Shown here in pieces: positions 1 to 6,928 of a stretch of DNA of 48,502 nucleotides. The notes beneath the pieces were generated by a model. It was given only the letters and a program-made list of their open reading frames with translations, made no database searches and was not told the origin of the DNA. Each line of letters starts with the position of its first letter. The stretch's first letter is position 1. The stretch spans positions 1 to 48,502 of the forward strand of contig NZ_JADILK010000035.1 of the NCBI RefSeq assembly GCF_017355165.1, written 5' to 3'. A program made the position numbers and the translations under genes. Source of the stretch: Bacillus sp. SD075 (GTDB lineage: Bacteria > Bacillota > Bacilli > Bacillales > DSM-1321).

Positions 1-2
1 AT

Positions 3-32
3 ACTTGCCTTAAAACGGCAAGTCTTTTTTAA
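3..32 (+). terminator. Terminator of an upstream gene outside the window
   Basis: Stem ACTTGCC / GGCAAGT with a short loop, followed by CTTTTTT. It probably ends a plus-strand gene lying to the left of the window. Confidence 0.8.
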
Positions 33-42
33 ATAAAAACTC

Positions 43-72
43 TTAAAACATTACATGCTTATGTGATATAAT
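43..72 (+). promoter_or_regulatory. Likely SigA promoter for the MATE transporter
   Basis: TATAAT at 67-72 is preceded by TG (extended -10, TGATATAAT). A weak TTAAAA lies about 18 bp further upstream. The start codon is about 48 bp downstream of the -10. Confidence 0.5.
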
Positions 73-119
73 TCTTTCATTGTGTTGAATATTCCAAATA
101 TTGATATTGAGGTACTTTG

Positions 120-1475
120 ATGAATCAGACTTATACTAAAACACAAAAGATCCGCCTGTTATTATATATATTGCTACCCATCCTGATCACCCAAATCAGC
201 ATGTATGCCATGACTTTTTTTGATGTGATGATGTCTGGACAATACAGCACTCAGGACGTTGCTGGCGTCTCCATCGGCAGTTCGCTATGGACACCCGTTT
301 ATACGGGGCTGAGCGGGATATTGATTGCCTTAACGCCGGTGGTTTCACAGCTGCTAGGTTCCAGGCAGTCTAAATCTGTTTCCTATTCCGTGATGCAGGC
401 CGTTTATTTAGCTGTTGCTTTAGCCATGTTCATTTTAATCATTGGGGCGTTTTCTTTGAACCCCGTATTGAATGCCATGGACCTTGAAGATAATGTCCAC
501 ATGGTGGCTCATGATTATTTAATCGCCCTTTCAATCGGTATCATTCCGCTATTCATTTATAATGCGCTTAGGGCCTTCATAGATGCTCTGGGGCAGACTA
601 GGATATCCATGATCATCACCTTATGTGCACTCCCGGTGAACGTCCTATTTAATTACCTGTTAATATACGGGAAGTTTGGATTCCCCGAACTTGGCGGTGT
701 AGGTTCCGGTTATGCCACTGCCATTACTTATTGGTTAATTGCCCTGGTTGCCATCCTTGTTGTGGCAAAAATCAACCCATTTTCGACATATAAGGTTTTC
801 AGTGAATTTTTCCCAGTTTCCTGGAAAGAATGGAGGGCCTTATTATTGATTGGGGTCCCCATCGGGCTGGCTATCTTTTTTGAAACAAGCATTTTCTCGG
901 CCGTCACCCTTTTGATGAGTAAGTATGATACCGTGACAATTGCATCGCATCAGATTGCCATGAATTTTGCGTCACTTCTCTATATGATACCGCTAAGTAT
1001 ATCCATGGCATTGACGATTGTCATTGGATTTGAAATTGGGGCAGCCCGCTATAAAGATGCCAAAGAGTATAGCTGGATTGGTATTTCGATGGCATTGACA
1101 ATGTCGCTCGTTTTGTCTACCATCCTATTCCTCTTCCGTGAACCTGTGGCCTCTTTATACACTAAAGATCACGAGGTAATGATGCTGACATCACATTTTT
1201 TAATATATGCCATCTTTTTTCAGATATCGGATGCCCTGCAGGCACCTATCCAGGGTATTTTGCGTGGATATAAAGATGTAAATGTCACATTTGCGATGTC
1301 ACTCGTCTCCTACTGGATTCTCGGGCTTCCCATTGGCTATTTATTTGCGAAATTTACAGATATGGGAGCCTTCGGGTATTGGATCGGCTTAATTTCCGGT
1401 TTGGCTCTCGGAGCTATAGGCTTGGCGGCTCGCTTACGGTTCATACAGCAAGTAAAATATAAAAAAATGGCGTAA
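120..1475 (+). CDS. MATE family multidrug efflux transporter
   Basis: The 451-residue protein has the length and about 12 hydrophobic helices of the MATE (multi-antimicrobial extrusion) family, which exports cationic drugs or metabolites in exchange for Na+ or H+ across the cytoplasmic membrane. The N-terminal half carries the family pattern LPILITQISMYAMTFFDVMM followed by GxxSTQDVAGVSIG, and the internal repeat begins near residue 235 (GVPIGLAIFFETSIFS). It resembles B. subtilis YojI/NorM-type members. The ATG at 120 was chosen over the in-frame TTG at 117 because GAGG at 109-112 sits seven bases from it. The gene is monocistronic, between its own promoter and a strong terminator. The substrate cannot be deduced. 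Confidence 0.93.
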   Translation: MNQTYTKTQKIRLLLYILLPILITQISMYAMTFFDVMMSGQYSTQDVAGVSIGSSLWTPVYTGLSGILIALTPVVSQLLGSRQSKSVSYSVMQAVYLAVALAMFILIIGAFSLNPVLNAMDLEDNVHMVAHDYLIALSIGIIPLFIYNALRAFIDALGQTRISMIITLCALPVNVLFNYLLIYGKFGFPELGGVGSGYATAITYWLIALVAILVVAKINPFSTYKVFSEFFPVSWKEWRALLLIGVPIGLAIFFETSIFSAVTLLMSKYDTVTIASHQIAMNFASLLYMIPLSISMALTIVIGFEIGAARYKDAKEYSWIGISMALTMSLVLSTILFLFREPVASLYTKDHEVMMLTSHFLIYAIFFQISDALQAPIQGILRGYKDVNVTFAMSLVSYWILGLPIGYLFAKFTDMGAFGYWIGLISGLALGAIGLAARLRFIQQVKYKKMA

Positions 1476-1481
1476 AAAAAG

Positions 1482-1514
1482 AGTGAGGCTGGATTACACC
1501 GGCCTCACCTTTTT
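1482..1514. terminator. Bidirectional terminator between the MATE gene and the SDR gene
   Basis: Stem GTGAGGCTGG / CCGGCCTCAC around ATTACA. It is followed by CTTTTT on the plus strand and by a run of seven T on the minus strand, so it can serve both convergent genes. Confidence 0.85.
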
Positions 1515-1539
1515 CATGCTGAATTCAAACCCTAAACCA

Positions 1540-2313
1540 CTAGGCTTTATATATTTTCCCAAGAACATCCTTACCACCTGTTACCGGTATGATGCTACCG
1601 GTAATGAAATCTGATTTTTCATCACAAAGGAACGTGATGACCCTCGCTATATCTTCTCCTGTACCCGGTCTGCCTACTGGGACCGAATCATCCTTCTCTG
1701 CTCTCGCAACCCTAATTTCATCCTCTTTCCAATCACCTACGATATCACCAGGACAGACCATATTCACCGTGATGCCATGTGCAGCTTCTTCGGCGGCTAA
1801 AGTTCTTGTCAAGGAGGTCAAGCCGCTCTTTGCAGCGGCAAAAGCAGAACGATAGATCCAACCTGGTGCAGTTTCACACCGTTCAAACCCTAATGTAATG
1901 ACTCTACCCCAGTTTCTACTGCGCATTTGCGGAATAAGTTCTTTCGCAAAATAGAAAAAACCATTTAAATTTCCGTCCATGATATATCTCCATTCATCAC
2001 TGCCATAATCAGTCATGGATTTACGATCATTCATATATGGCCCTGCGTTATGAATGAAGATATCAACATGGCCAAACGTCTCCAAAATCTTTTGCAAAAT
2101 ATTCCGGCAATCATCCTCACTTGACGAGTCACCTTGAATCGCAATTGCCTTAACTTGGTACTTTTCCTGTAATTCATCCACTAATGCTAAAGCTTCCTTT
2201 TTACTTTTTCGATAAGTAATGATAATGGACATTCCATTATCCGCGAGTGAAAATGCCATCCTTTTGCCGATTCCCATTGCTCCACCAGTAATAAAAGCTA
2301 CTTTTCCGTCCAC
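1540..2313 (-). CDS. Short-chain dehydrogenase/reductase-fold protein without the canonical catalytic Tyr
   Basis: The 257-residue product has the Rossmann fold of the SDR family: nucleotide-binding motif TGGAMGIG at residues 10-17, HNAG near 90, and a C-terminal PVTGGKD. It resembles FabG-type 3-oxoacyl reductases. The usual catalytic YxxxK is read here as FAAAK (within YRSAFAAAKSGL), and the usual Ser-Ser after the central strand is GFE. The lysine remains, while the Tyr and Ser expected by alignment are absent. The start is GTG at 2313, with AGAGGG about seven bases upstream. It may bind NAD(P) without being a normal reductase, or use the Tyr four residues earlier. The substrate is unknown. 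It stands alone, with a promoter region towards 2314-2470. Confidence 0.85.
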   Translation of the reverse strand: MDGKVAFITGGAMGIGKRMAFSLADNGMSIIITYRKSKKEALALVDELQEKYQVKAIAIQGDSSSEDDCRNILQKILETFGHVDIFIHNAGPYMNDRKSMTDYGSDEWRYIMDGNLNGFFYFAKELIPQMRSRNWGRVITLGFERCETAPGWIYRSAFAAAKSGLTSLTRTLAAEEAAHGITVNMVCPGDIVGDWKEDEIRVARAEKDDSVPVGRPGTGEDIARVITFLCDEKSDFITGSIIPVTGGKDVLGKIYKA

Positions 2314-2398
2314 AGGCTTACCCTCTTTATCTAATGGATTTTACTTAATTATACATAAGTTTATTCCATTTTCTATAATTTAGTAATTATATAAATGA

Positions 2399-2425
2399 AC
2401 CTATGGGCTTTAGCTGCATAAAATA
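2399..2425 (+). promoter_or_regulatory. SigK-like promoter upstream of the Hsp20-fold gene
   Basis: CATAAAATA at 2417-2425 matches the late mother-cell SigK -10 (CATAnnnTA). AC at 2399-2400 matches the short -35 at about the right distance (16 bp to CATA). This suggests expression in the mother cell late in sporulation. The motif carries little information and is not proof. Confidence 0.45.
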
Positions 2426-2471
2426 TAACAAATAAACCTGTCAGACCATAAGCAGGAGAGAGGAATTCAAA

Positions 2472-2939
2472 ATGTTTCCGTGGAATTCACTTTTTTCTTT
2501 TAAGAATAACCCGAATCAAAAGGACTTCATGAAAAATATGCAGCAAAGTGATGTACAATCATTCATTGAAAAAGTATTTTCACAAGTCATCCCTGACAAT
2601 ATGCAAGGTATGATGAACCAAAATGATGGCGGCTTTCAAAAAGAAAAGACCAAATCTGAACATCCTTTACATGCCGATGTATTTGAAACCCACTTATATA
2701 TCTTTGTAAGAATTCCCATAGAAGATGAATCTTGGCTAAAGAAAATGAAACTTTACCATACTTCTAACCAATCCATCATCGAGGGGATTCCTGAAGAGTC
2801 AGATCGGCATGTCATAACACTCCCCGCACTTGTTAAGAAAAAAGGGGCATCAGCCCAATATAAAGAATCAACATTGGAAATACGTCTTCAGAAAAGTTTC
2901 AATACACAGTATTCAGAAATCGATGTATCCGAGATATAA
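2472..2939 (+). CDS. Hsp20/alpha-crystallin-fold protein, probably spore-associated
   Basis: The 155-residue protein has an N-terminal region rich in Gln, Met and Asn (residues 10-60) and a C-terminal alpha-crystallin-like beta domain (about 65-150; ADVFETHLYIFVRIPI, then HVITLPALVKKKGASAQYKESTLEIRL). This architecture is that of the divergent Hsp20 proteins of Bacillus spore coats (GerT/CotM type) rather than classical heat-shock chaperones; the usual A-x-x-x-N-G-V-L motif is not clear. GGAGAGAGG lies about 10 bases before the ATG. The SigK-like promoter at 2399-2425 supports a coat or germination role. No partner gene is adjacent. Family assignment is fairly sure; function is inferred. Confidence 0.72.
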   Translation: MFPWNSLFSFKNNPNQKDFMKNMQQSDVQSFIEKVFSQVIPDNMQGMMNQNDGGFQKEKTKSEHPLHADVFETHLYIFVRIPIEDESWLKKMKLYHTSNQSIIEGIPEESDRHVITLPALVKKKGASAQYKESTLEIRLQKSFNTQYSEIDVSEI

Positions 2940-3083
2940 ATTGCTTTACTGGGACCTCATTGATGATAAGGTGCGGTTCCAGTTATTTCTAGGTCCAATC
3001 TGTTTAGATTTGGGTACATTATAGAAAGCCAATCGTAAGTCACAATTGATTTTAATCCATTGAATGGAATGATCCATTCTCGC

Positions 3084-3122
3084 AAAAAAAAAGCGCACCC
3101 CATGTGAATGGGATGCACTTTT
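3084..3122 (-). terminator. Terminator of the CAP-domain gene
   Basis: On the minus strand GTGCATCCCATT pairs with AATGGGGTGCGC-type sequence (CACATGGGGTGCGC), followed by nine T. It lies just past the stop of the 3134-3904 gene. Confidence 0.8.
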
Positions 3123-3133
3123 CTATTAATCTA

Positions 3134-3904
3134 TTATTTTCCGATGAATTGTTGAGTCCAGTAGTTACCAGATTCTACGTAACCTACTCCAATATGAGTA
3201 AAGCTAGAATTCATGATATTTTCACGGTGTCCTGGGCTATCCATCCAAGCTTGTACAACTTCTTCAGGTGTTTGTTGACCTTGTGCGATGTTCTCGCCAG
3301 CTGTTTTATAGCTGATTCCGAATTGTTTCATCATATCGAAAGGTGAGCCGTAAGTTGGGCTATTGTGGTCAAAGTAGTTTTTATCTTTCATGTCTTGAGA
3401 CTTGATACGTGCAACTTTGCTCAACTCAACGTCGATTTTAAGAGCTGCCAAACCTTGTTTTTCGCGTTCTGCATTCGTTAATTTAACAACTTGTTGTTCA
3501 AAAGCACTTAATTCAGAGCTTGTCTCTGGTTTTTTATCAGTTGATTTATCAGGTGTCACTTCTGGTGAAGCAGGTTTTGCTGCTGGTTTTGCTGCTGGTT
3601 TTGCTGCTGGTTTTGCTGCTGGTTTTGCTGCTGGTTTTGCTGCTGGTTTTGCTTGGTTAGTTGTTCCAGTTTCTTGCTGAACTGGTTTTTGAACTGGTTT
3701 TTGTTGTGCTTGCGCTGCAGGTAAAGTGATATTGTATTTAGCTAGATATTGGTTAAGGACTTTTTGCATATCCTCTTTATTCGTAGATTTATAAGTTACT
3801 TGTTTCACTGTATCACAGTTGGCTGCTTCAGCTTGGTTAGCTCCTACTCCTGTGAATATAATAGCTGCAGCCGCTGCTGCTGACATAATCATTTTCTTTT
3901 TCAT
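3134..3904 (-). CDS. ykwD: Secreted CAP/SCP-domain protein, YkwD-like, with AKPA-repeat linker
   Basis: The 256-residue protein starts with a Sec signal peptide (MKKKMIMSAAAAAAIIFTG..., likely cut after QAEA). An N-terminal segment of about 45 residues follows, then a Pro/Gln/Ala/Lys linker with seven tandem AKPA units, then a CAP domain (about 130-256). The CAP motifs are present: LTNAEREKQGL, HNSPTYGSPFDMM, ENIAQGQ, SPGHRENIMN and THIGVGY. Bacterial CAP proteins such as B. subtilis YkwD are extracellular and of unclear enzymology; the two His and Glu form the family's cleft. It probably acts at the cell wall or spore surface. GGAGG precedes the ATG by eight bases. The gene is monocistronic, with its own terminator. 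Confidence 0.88.
   Translation of the reverse strand: MKKKMIMSAAAAAAIIFTGVGANQAEAANCDTVKQVTYKSTNKEDMQKVLNQYLAKYNITLPAAQAQQKPVQKPVQQETGTTNQAKPAAKPAAKPAAKPAAKPAAKPAAKPASPEVTPDKSTDKKPETSSELSAFEQQVVKLTNAEREKQGLAALKIDVELSKVARIKSQDMKDKNYFDHNSPTYGSPFDMMKQFGISYKTAGENIAQGQQTPEEVVQAWMDSPGHRENIMNSSFTHIGVGYVESGNYWTQQFIGK
3570..3653 (-). repeat. Tandem 12-bp repeat encoding (AKPA)7
   Basis: Seven near-identical 12-bp units (plus-strand unit GGTTTTGCTGCT) encode the AKPA linker of the CAP-domain protein. The perfect DNA identity suggests recent expansion or slippage; all length changes in whole units stay in frame. Confidence 0.9.
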
Positions 3905-3958
3905 TCGTATTTCCTCCTGTGATGTTCATTTTTTTTGTTGTGCTTTGCTTCTGGAATT

Positions 3959-3964
3959 ATCATA
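3959..3964 (-). promoter_or_regulatory. Possible extended -10 of the CAP-domain gene
   Basis: On the minus strand TGTTATGAT (extended -10, TGnTATGAT) lies about 55 bp before the ATG. No good -35 is visible, which extended -10 promoters can tolerate. Confidence 0.35.
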
Positions 3965-4180
3965 ACATGCATTTTTTGTAATAAAGGCACCATCATTTTC
4001 CATCAAATTCACAGGATGCGAATGAAAATGTATTTATGATCCAAGTTTCAGAGAAAACGAGCAAAAATCCTTTAACTATCTATGTTTCTGCCATTCGTAT
4101 AAATACTTATATTTTCCCAGATATTCCTTGTCAATGGTAGTTACATAGAACTATTTCCATGGAATACTAATAAATTTTAG

Positions 4181-4210
4181 TTGACATATCGTTTTTAACC
4201 AACTTATTAT
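4181..4210 (+). promoter_or_regulatory. SigA-like promoter in the 3905-4365 intergenic region
   Basis: Consensus TTGACA at 4181-4186, an 18-bp spacer and TATTAT at 4205-4210. No plus-strand gene follows; the next element is a terminator at 4312-4346. Confidence 0.45.
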
Positions 4211-4216
4211 GACTTT

Positions 4217-4346
4217 CTTTACTTTTATGTTACAAATTTTTCGATTTAACTTCGACATTTCATCATTTTTCCTTATTATTCCTCATCTATTGTCTTGAAC
4301 ATTTTCCCCCCAAAAAAACAATCCGGATTTAAGTCCGGATTGTTTT
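4217..4346 (+). ncRNA. Candidate small RNA between promoter 4181-4210 and terminator 4312-4346
   Basis: A transcript from the plus-strand promoter would run about 130 nt into an intrinsic terminator. It carries an unpaired C-rich stretch (TTTTCCCCCC at about 4303-4312) just before the terminator stem and TTCCTCATC at about 4279-4287. Such C-rich single strands are how several Gram-positive small RNAs (RoxS/RsaE, FsrA) pair with ribosome binding sites. A 23-codon frame starting ATGTTACAAATT has no ribosome binding site. The rest of the 3905-4365 gap shows nothing recognisable. Inference only. Confidence 0.3.
4312..4346. terminator. Bidirectional terminator after the YtkA/FixH-like gene
   Basis: Stem CAATCCGGA / TCCGGATTG around TTTAAG. 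The plus strand is followed by TTTTGATTTT and the minus strand by TTTTTTT. It ends the minus-strand operon 4366-7891 and possibly a plus-strand small RNA. Confidence 0.88.
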
Positions 4347-4365
4347 GATTTTGATGGTATATTCA

Positions 4366-4803
4366 TCATTTCATTTCTTCATCATTCATCTCGTCCATTT
4401 CCGTTTTTCCACCATTTTGTTCAGGAGTGCTTGGTTTGCCTATGACGAATTCTTTCTTTGGCATGTTGTGCATATCCCTTGCCGTTACATGGGCATATAC
4501 ATAATAGGTTCCTTCTACATCAAAAGTCTTTTCCAATTCATAAATGCCGTTCCCTTTATGTTTTACGGCAATCTTGTCATGGTCATCGCTATTCGCAAGC
4601 CAAATTTCAAAACTGACATCATCCGCATCTGTCACTTCTTCATCTCCATAGGTCACTTTTGCCTGAAATTTCACAGGCTCATTCACTTTACCCTGAGTTG
4701 GATCGACAGCTAAATCGACATTTAACATTTTCGGTATTTCCTCTTCCTTGCCGCATCCAGCCAAAAAAATTAACGCCACGCAAAATAACATGATTTTTTT
4801 CAT
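4366..4803 (-). CDS. Lipoprotein with YtkA/FixH-like domain
   Basis: The 145-residue product has a lipoprotein signal (lipobox LAGC, Cys17), so it should be anchored on the outer face of the membrane. Residues about 27-120 form an immunoglobulin-like beta domain of the YtkA/FixH type, with the hallmark YAHVTARDMHNMPKK (His105, Met111, His112, Met114). The tail is acidic and Met/Glu-rich (EMDEMNDEEMK). His/Met clusters in this family have been linked to copper handling, but that is not established here. The gene lies 21 bp downstream of the sensor kinase gene and is the last of a four-gene operon, so it may be a target or accessory sensor of that system. Confidence 0.8.
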   Translation of the reverse strand: MKKIMLFCVALIFLAGCGKEEEIPKMLNVDLAVDPTQGKVNEPVKFQAKVTYGDEEVTDADDVSFEIWLANSDDHDKIAVKHKGNGIYELEKTFDVEGTYYVYAHVTARDMHNMPKKEFVIGKPSTPEQNGGKTEMDEMNDEEMK

Positions 4804-4824
4804 TTTTGAACGTATCCCCTTTTT

Positions 4825-6240
4825 TTATGAATTCCATTCTTCTTTTATCAACGGTAGGATGACCCTGACTTTTGTCCCCCTTTTTTCCTTGCTTTCTATT
4901 TCGACTTTGCCACTTTGCAATTCCACCAATTTTTTGACAATGGACAGTCCTAGCCCTGACCCGCCATCAAAACGGCTACGAGCTTTGTTCACTCGGTAAA
5001 AACGATTCATGATATATGGCAAATCAGCTTCGGGAATCCCATTACCCGTGTCAGTAACCAGCAGTTCGCAATCTTCATTATGCTGAATTAGGGCAATATG
5101 GATTGTTCCTCCAGAATCGGTATATTGGATGGCATTATCAAAAATATTATGTAGGATCTGTTCGATCCTTCCTTCATCCCCAAATATAATCGGGTCTGGA
5201 TCCAGCTCTAGTTGCACGTCCAATTGCTTCTCTTCTATTATCGGTTCATATTTCACAAGTACATCTTCAATGAATTGCGCATAGGCAATCGGGATTTTAT
5301 TTAACAAGAATGGATCACTATCCATTTTTGATAAGTCCATCAGATCTCCCACAAGCCTCTGTAGCCTAAGAGCTTCCCTTAAAATGAGTTGAAGGTATTT
5401 CCGTTGCTCTTCATCATTCTTCACGACACCATCTAATATGGCCTGCGTGTAGCCCTTTACGTAGCTAAGAGGGGTTCTCAGCTCATGTGCAACATTTTCT
5501 AGAAATTCCTTTTTTCTTTCTTCTTCCATATGGATGGAATTGGCCATATCATTAAATGCTATTGCCAGTTTACCTATTTCATCATGACTCCTTACCTCGA
5601 CCTTTATATCATATTTCCCTTCTGAGACACGATGGGCTGCAGTCTCGATTTCCTTAATCGGACTGACTAGCTTTTTTAACCATTTCGTAGTAAACAAAAT
5701 CGCGACAATCAAGAATAATAGAACCGCCGCCATCCATTTTGCTGCAAATTCCTTTAGTAAGACCGTAATGGAATCTACAGGAATATATGTATAGATGATA
5801 CCTTCGAGGCGATCTTCATCAATCAGGGGTATGATCGCCGCCACGATGTTCTTTTCAAACCTTTTCTCATATCCCTCTTTTTCAACGGCTTTCCCATCTA
5901 AAAGCATTTGCCGTTCTTCTTCAGAAATAAGGGTGTCATAATTGATTTCAAAGGGCAGACAGGCACTCAATTCCCTGGGATTATTAACGACAAAGACCTC
6001 GCTGTCATTCTTACTGTTAAACCATTCCACTTTATCCTTGAAGTCTTCGCTGATTTCACCGCCGGAATAATCCGCCCCTAGCAATGACGCTTCATTGACT
6101 AAATCTGTTTTAAGCTTTTCCACATAAAGATTTTTATAATAATATTGAGAAAGGGAGTAAGCGAACAGCACGGAGAGAATGATGGCGGTGATGATGGTGA
6201 GCCATAATTTAAAAGAGAGGGTTCGCCACTTATTAATCAT
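4825..6240 (-). CDS. Sensor histidine kinase of an OmpR-type two-component system
   Basis: A 471-residue membrane kinase. TM1 (about 12-31) and TM2 (168-187) enclose an extracellular domain of about 135 residues without a recognisable sensor motif. HAMP follows (about 187-240), then HisKA with the phospho-accepting His252 in ENVAHELRTPLSYVKGY. The HATPase_c domain has the N box (HNIFDNA, Asn369), DTGNGIP (397-403) and GGSGLGLSI (426-434). All catalytic motifs are intact. The start overlaps the regulator stop by 4 bp (ATGA), so the pair is translationally coupled. The neighbouring lipoproteins suggest an envelope or metal/redox signal. The specific stimulus is unknown. Confidence 0.93.
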   Translation of the reverse strand: MINKWRTLSFKLWLTIITAIILSVLFAYSLSQYYYKNLYVEKLKTDLVNEASLLGADYSGGEISEDFKDKVEWFNSKNDSEVFVVNNPRELSACLPFEINYDTLISEEERQMLLDGKAVEKEGYEKRFEKNIVAAIIPLIDEDRLEGIIYTYIPVDSITVLLKEFAAKWMAAVLLFLIVAILFTTKWLKKLVSPIKEIETAAHRVSEGKYDIKVEVRSHDEIGKLAIAFNDMANSIHMEEERKKEFLENVAHELRTPLSYVKGYTQAILDGVVKNDEEQRKYLQLILREALRLQRLVGDLMDLSKMDSDPFLLNKIPIAYAQFIEDVLVKYEPIIEEKQLDVQLELDPDPIIFGDEGRIEQILHNIFDNAIQYTDSGGTIHIALIQHNEDCELLVTDTGNGIPEADLPYIMNRFYRVNKARSRFDGGSGLGLSIVKKLVELQSGKVEIESKEKRGTKVRVILPLIKEEWNS

Positions 6241-6923
6241 TTCTTTTCCTCTATCTTATAACCGATTCCCCAGACGGTTTGAATATAATCGGCCGCTCTT
6301 AATTTCATTCTTAACGTTTTGATATGGGTATCCACGGTGCGTAAAGATCCTCCATACTCCCCGCTCCAAACATTTTCAAGCAGTTGTTCACGGCTGAGTG
6401 CCTGGTTTTTATGACGCATGAGGAATAACAGCAATTCGAATTCTTTCAAGGTTAAATTAATTTGCTTCCCTTCCACCAAAACCGTTCTGGATTGTAAGTT
6501 CAAGCTAATTTTACCGAATCGGACATGGTTTTGACTCTCTTCATTCAATGATAATTTCCCTGTCCTTCGCAATACCGCTTCGACCCTTGCGACTAACTCT
6601 CCTGGATTGAACGGTTTGACGATATAATCGTCGCCGCCAAGCTTCAGCCCTTTCACCTTATCCCATTCTTCACCTTTCGCACTGACAAATATCAAAGGGA
6701 TCTCCCAATTGTCACGAATTTCTTCACAAACGGAGAAACCATCCATACCTGGCATCATGATATCCAATAGGATTAAATCCACATCCTCTGTTTCAACCAT
6801 ACTAATAGCTTCTTTTCCATTCGCAGCTTGAAGGCATCGATAACCTGAGTTCAGCAAATACATTTCAACTAGATTTCGCATATCTTCTTCATCATCCACG
6901 ACTAAAATGGTGTAAACATGCAT
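6237..6923 (-). CDS. OmpR/PhoB-family response regulator
   Basis: The 228-residue protein has a receiver domain (1-118) with acidic pocket Asp10/Asp11, phospho-acceptor Asp54 in LILLDIMMPGMDG, and Lys103 in YIVKPF. A winged-helix DNA-binding domain (about 130-226) ends in TVWGIGYKIEE. It is the cognate regulator of the overlapping kinase gene. GAGGGAG lies eight bases before the ATG, and the gene starts only 5 bp after the stop of the beta-propeller lipoprotein gene, so all four genes of this block are probably co-transcribed. It probably autoregulates the operon promoter in 7892-8009, although I could not identify a clear direct repeat there. Confidence 0.94.
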   Translation of the reverse strand: MHVYTILVVDDEEDMRNLVEMYLLNSGYRCLQAANGKEAISMVETEDVDLILLDIMMPGMDGFSVCEEIRDNWEIPLIFVSAKGEEWDKVKGLKLGGDDYIVKPFNPGELVARVEAVLRRTGKLSLNEESQNHVRFGKISLNLQSRTVLVEGKQINLTLKEFELLLFLMRHKNQALSREQLLENVWSGEYGGSLRTVDTHIKTLRMKLRAADYIQTVWGIGYKIEEKK

Positions 6924-6928
6924 GTCAT

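Noticed and set aside
3570..3653. Short direct repeats that could be mistaken for a CRISPR array
   Set aside because: The 12-bp units are contiguous, without spacers, and lie in frame inside a coding region.
3402..3680. Plus-strand ORF encoding AGFAAGFA repeats
   Set aside because: It is the antisense of the AKPA repeat in the CAP-domain gene, with no ribosome binding site; the sense strand gives a signal peptide and a CAP domain.
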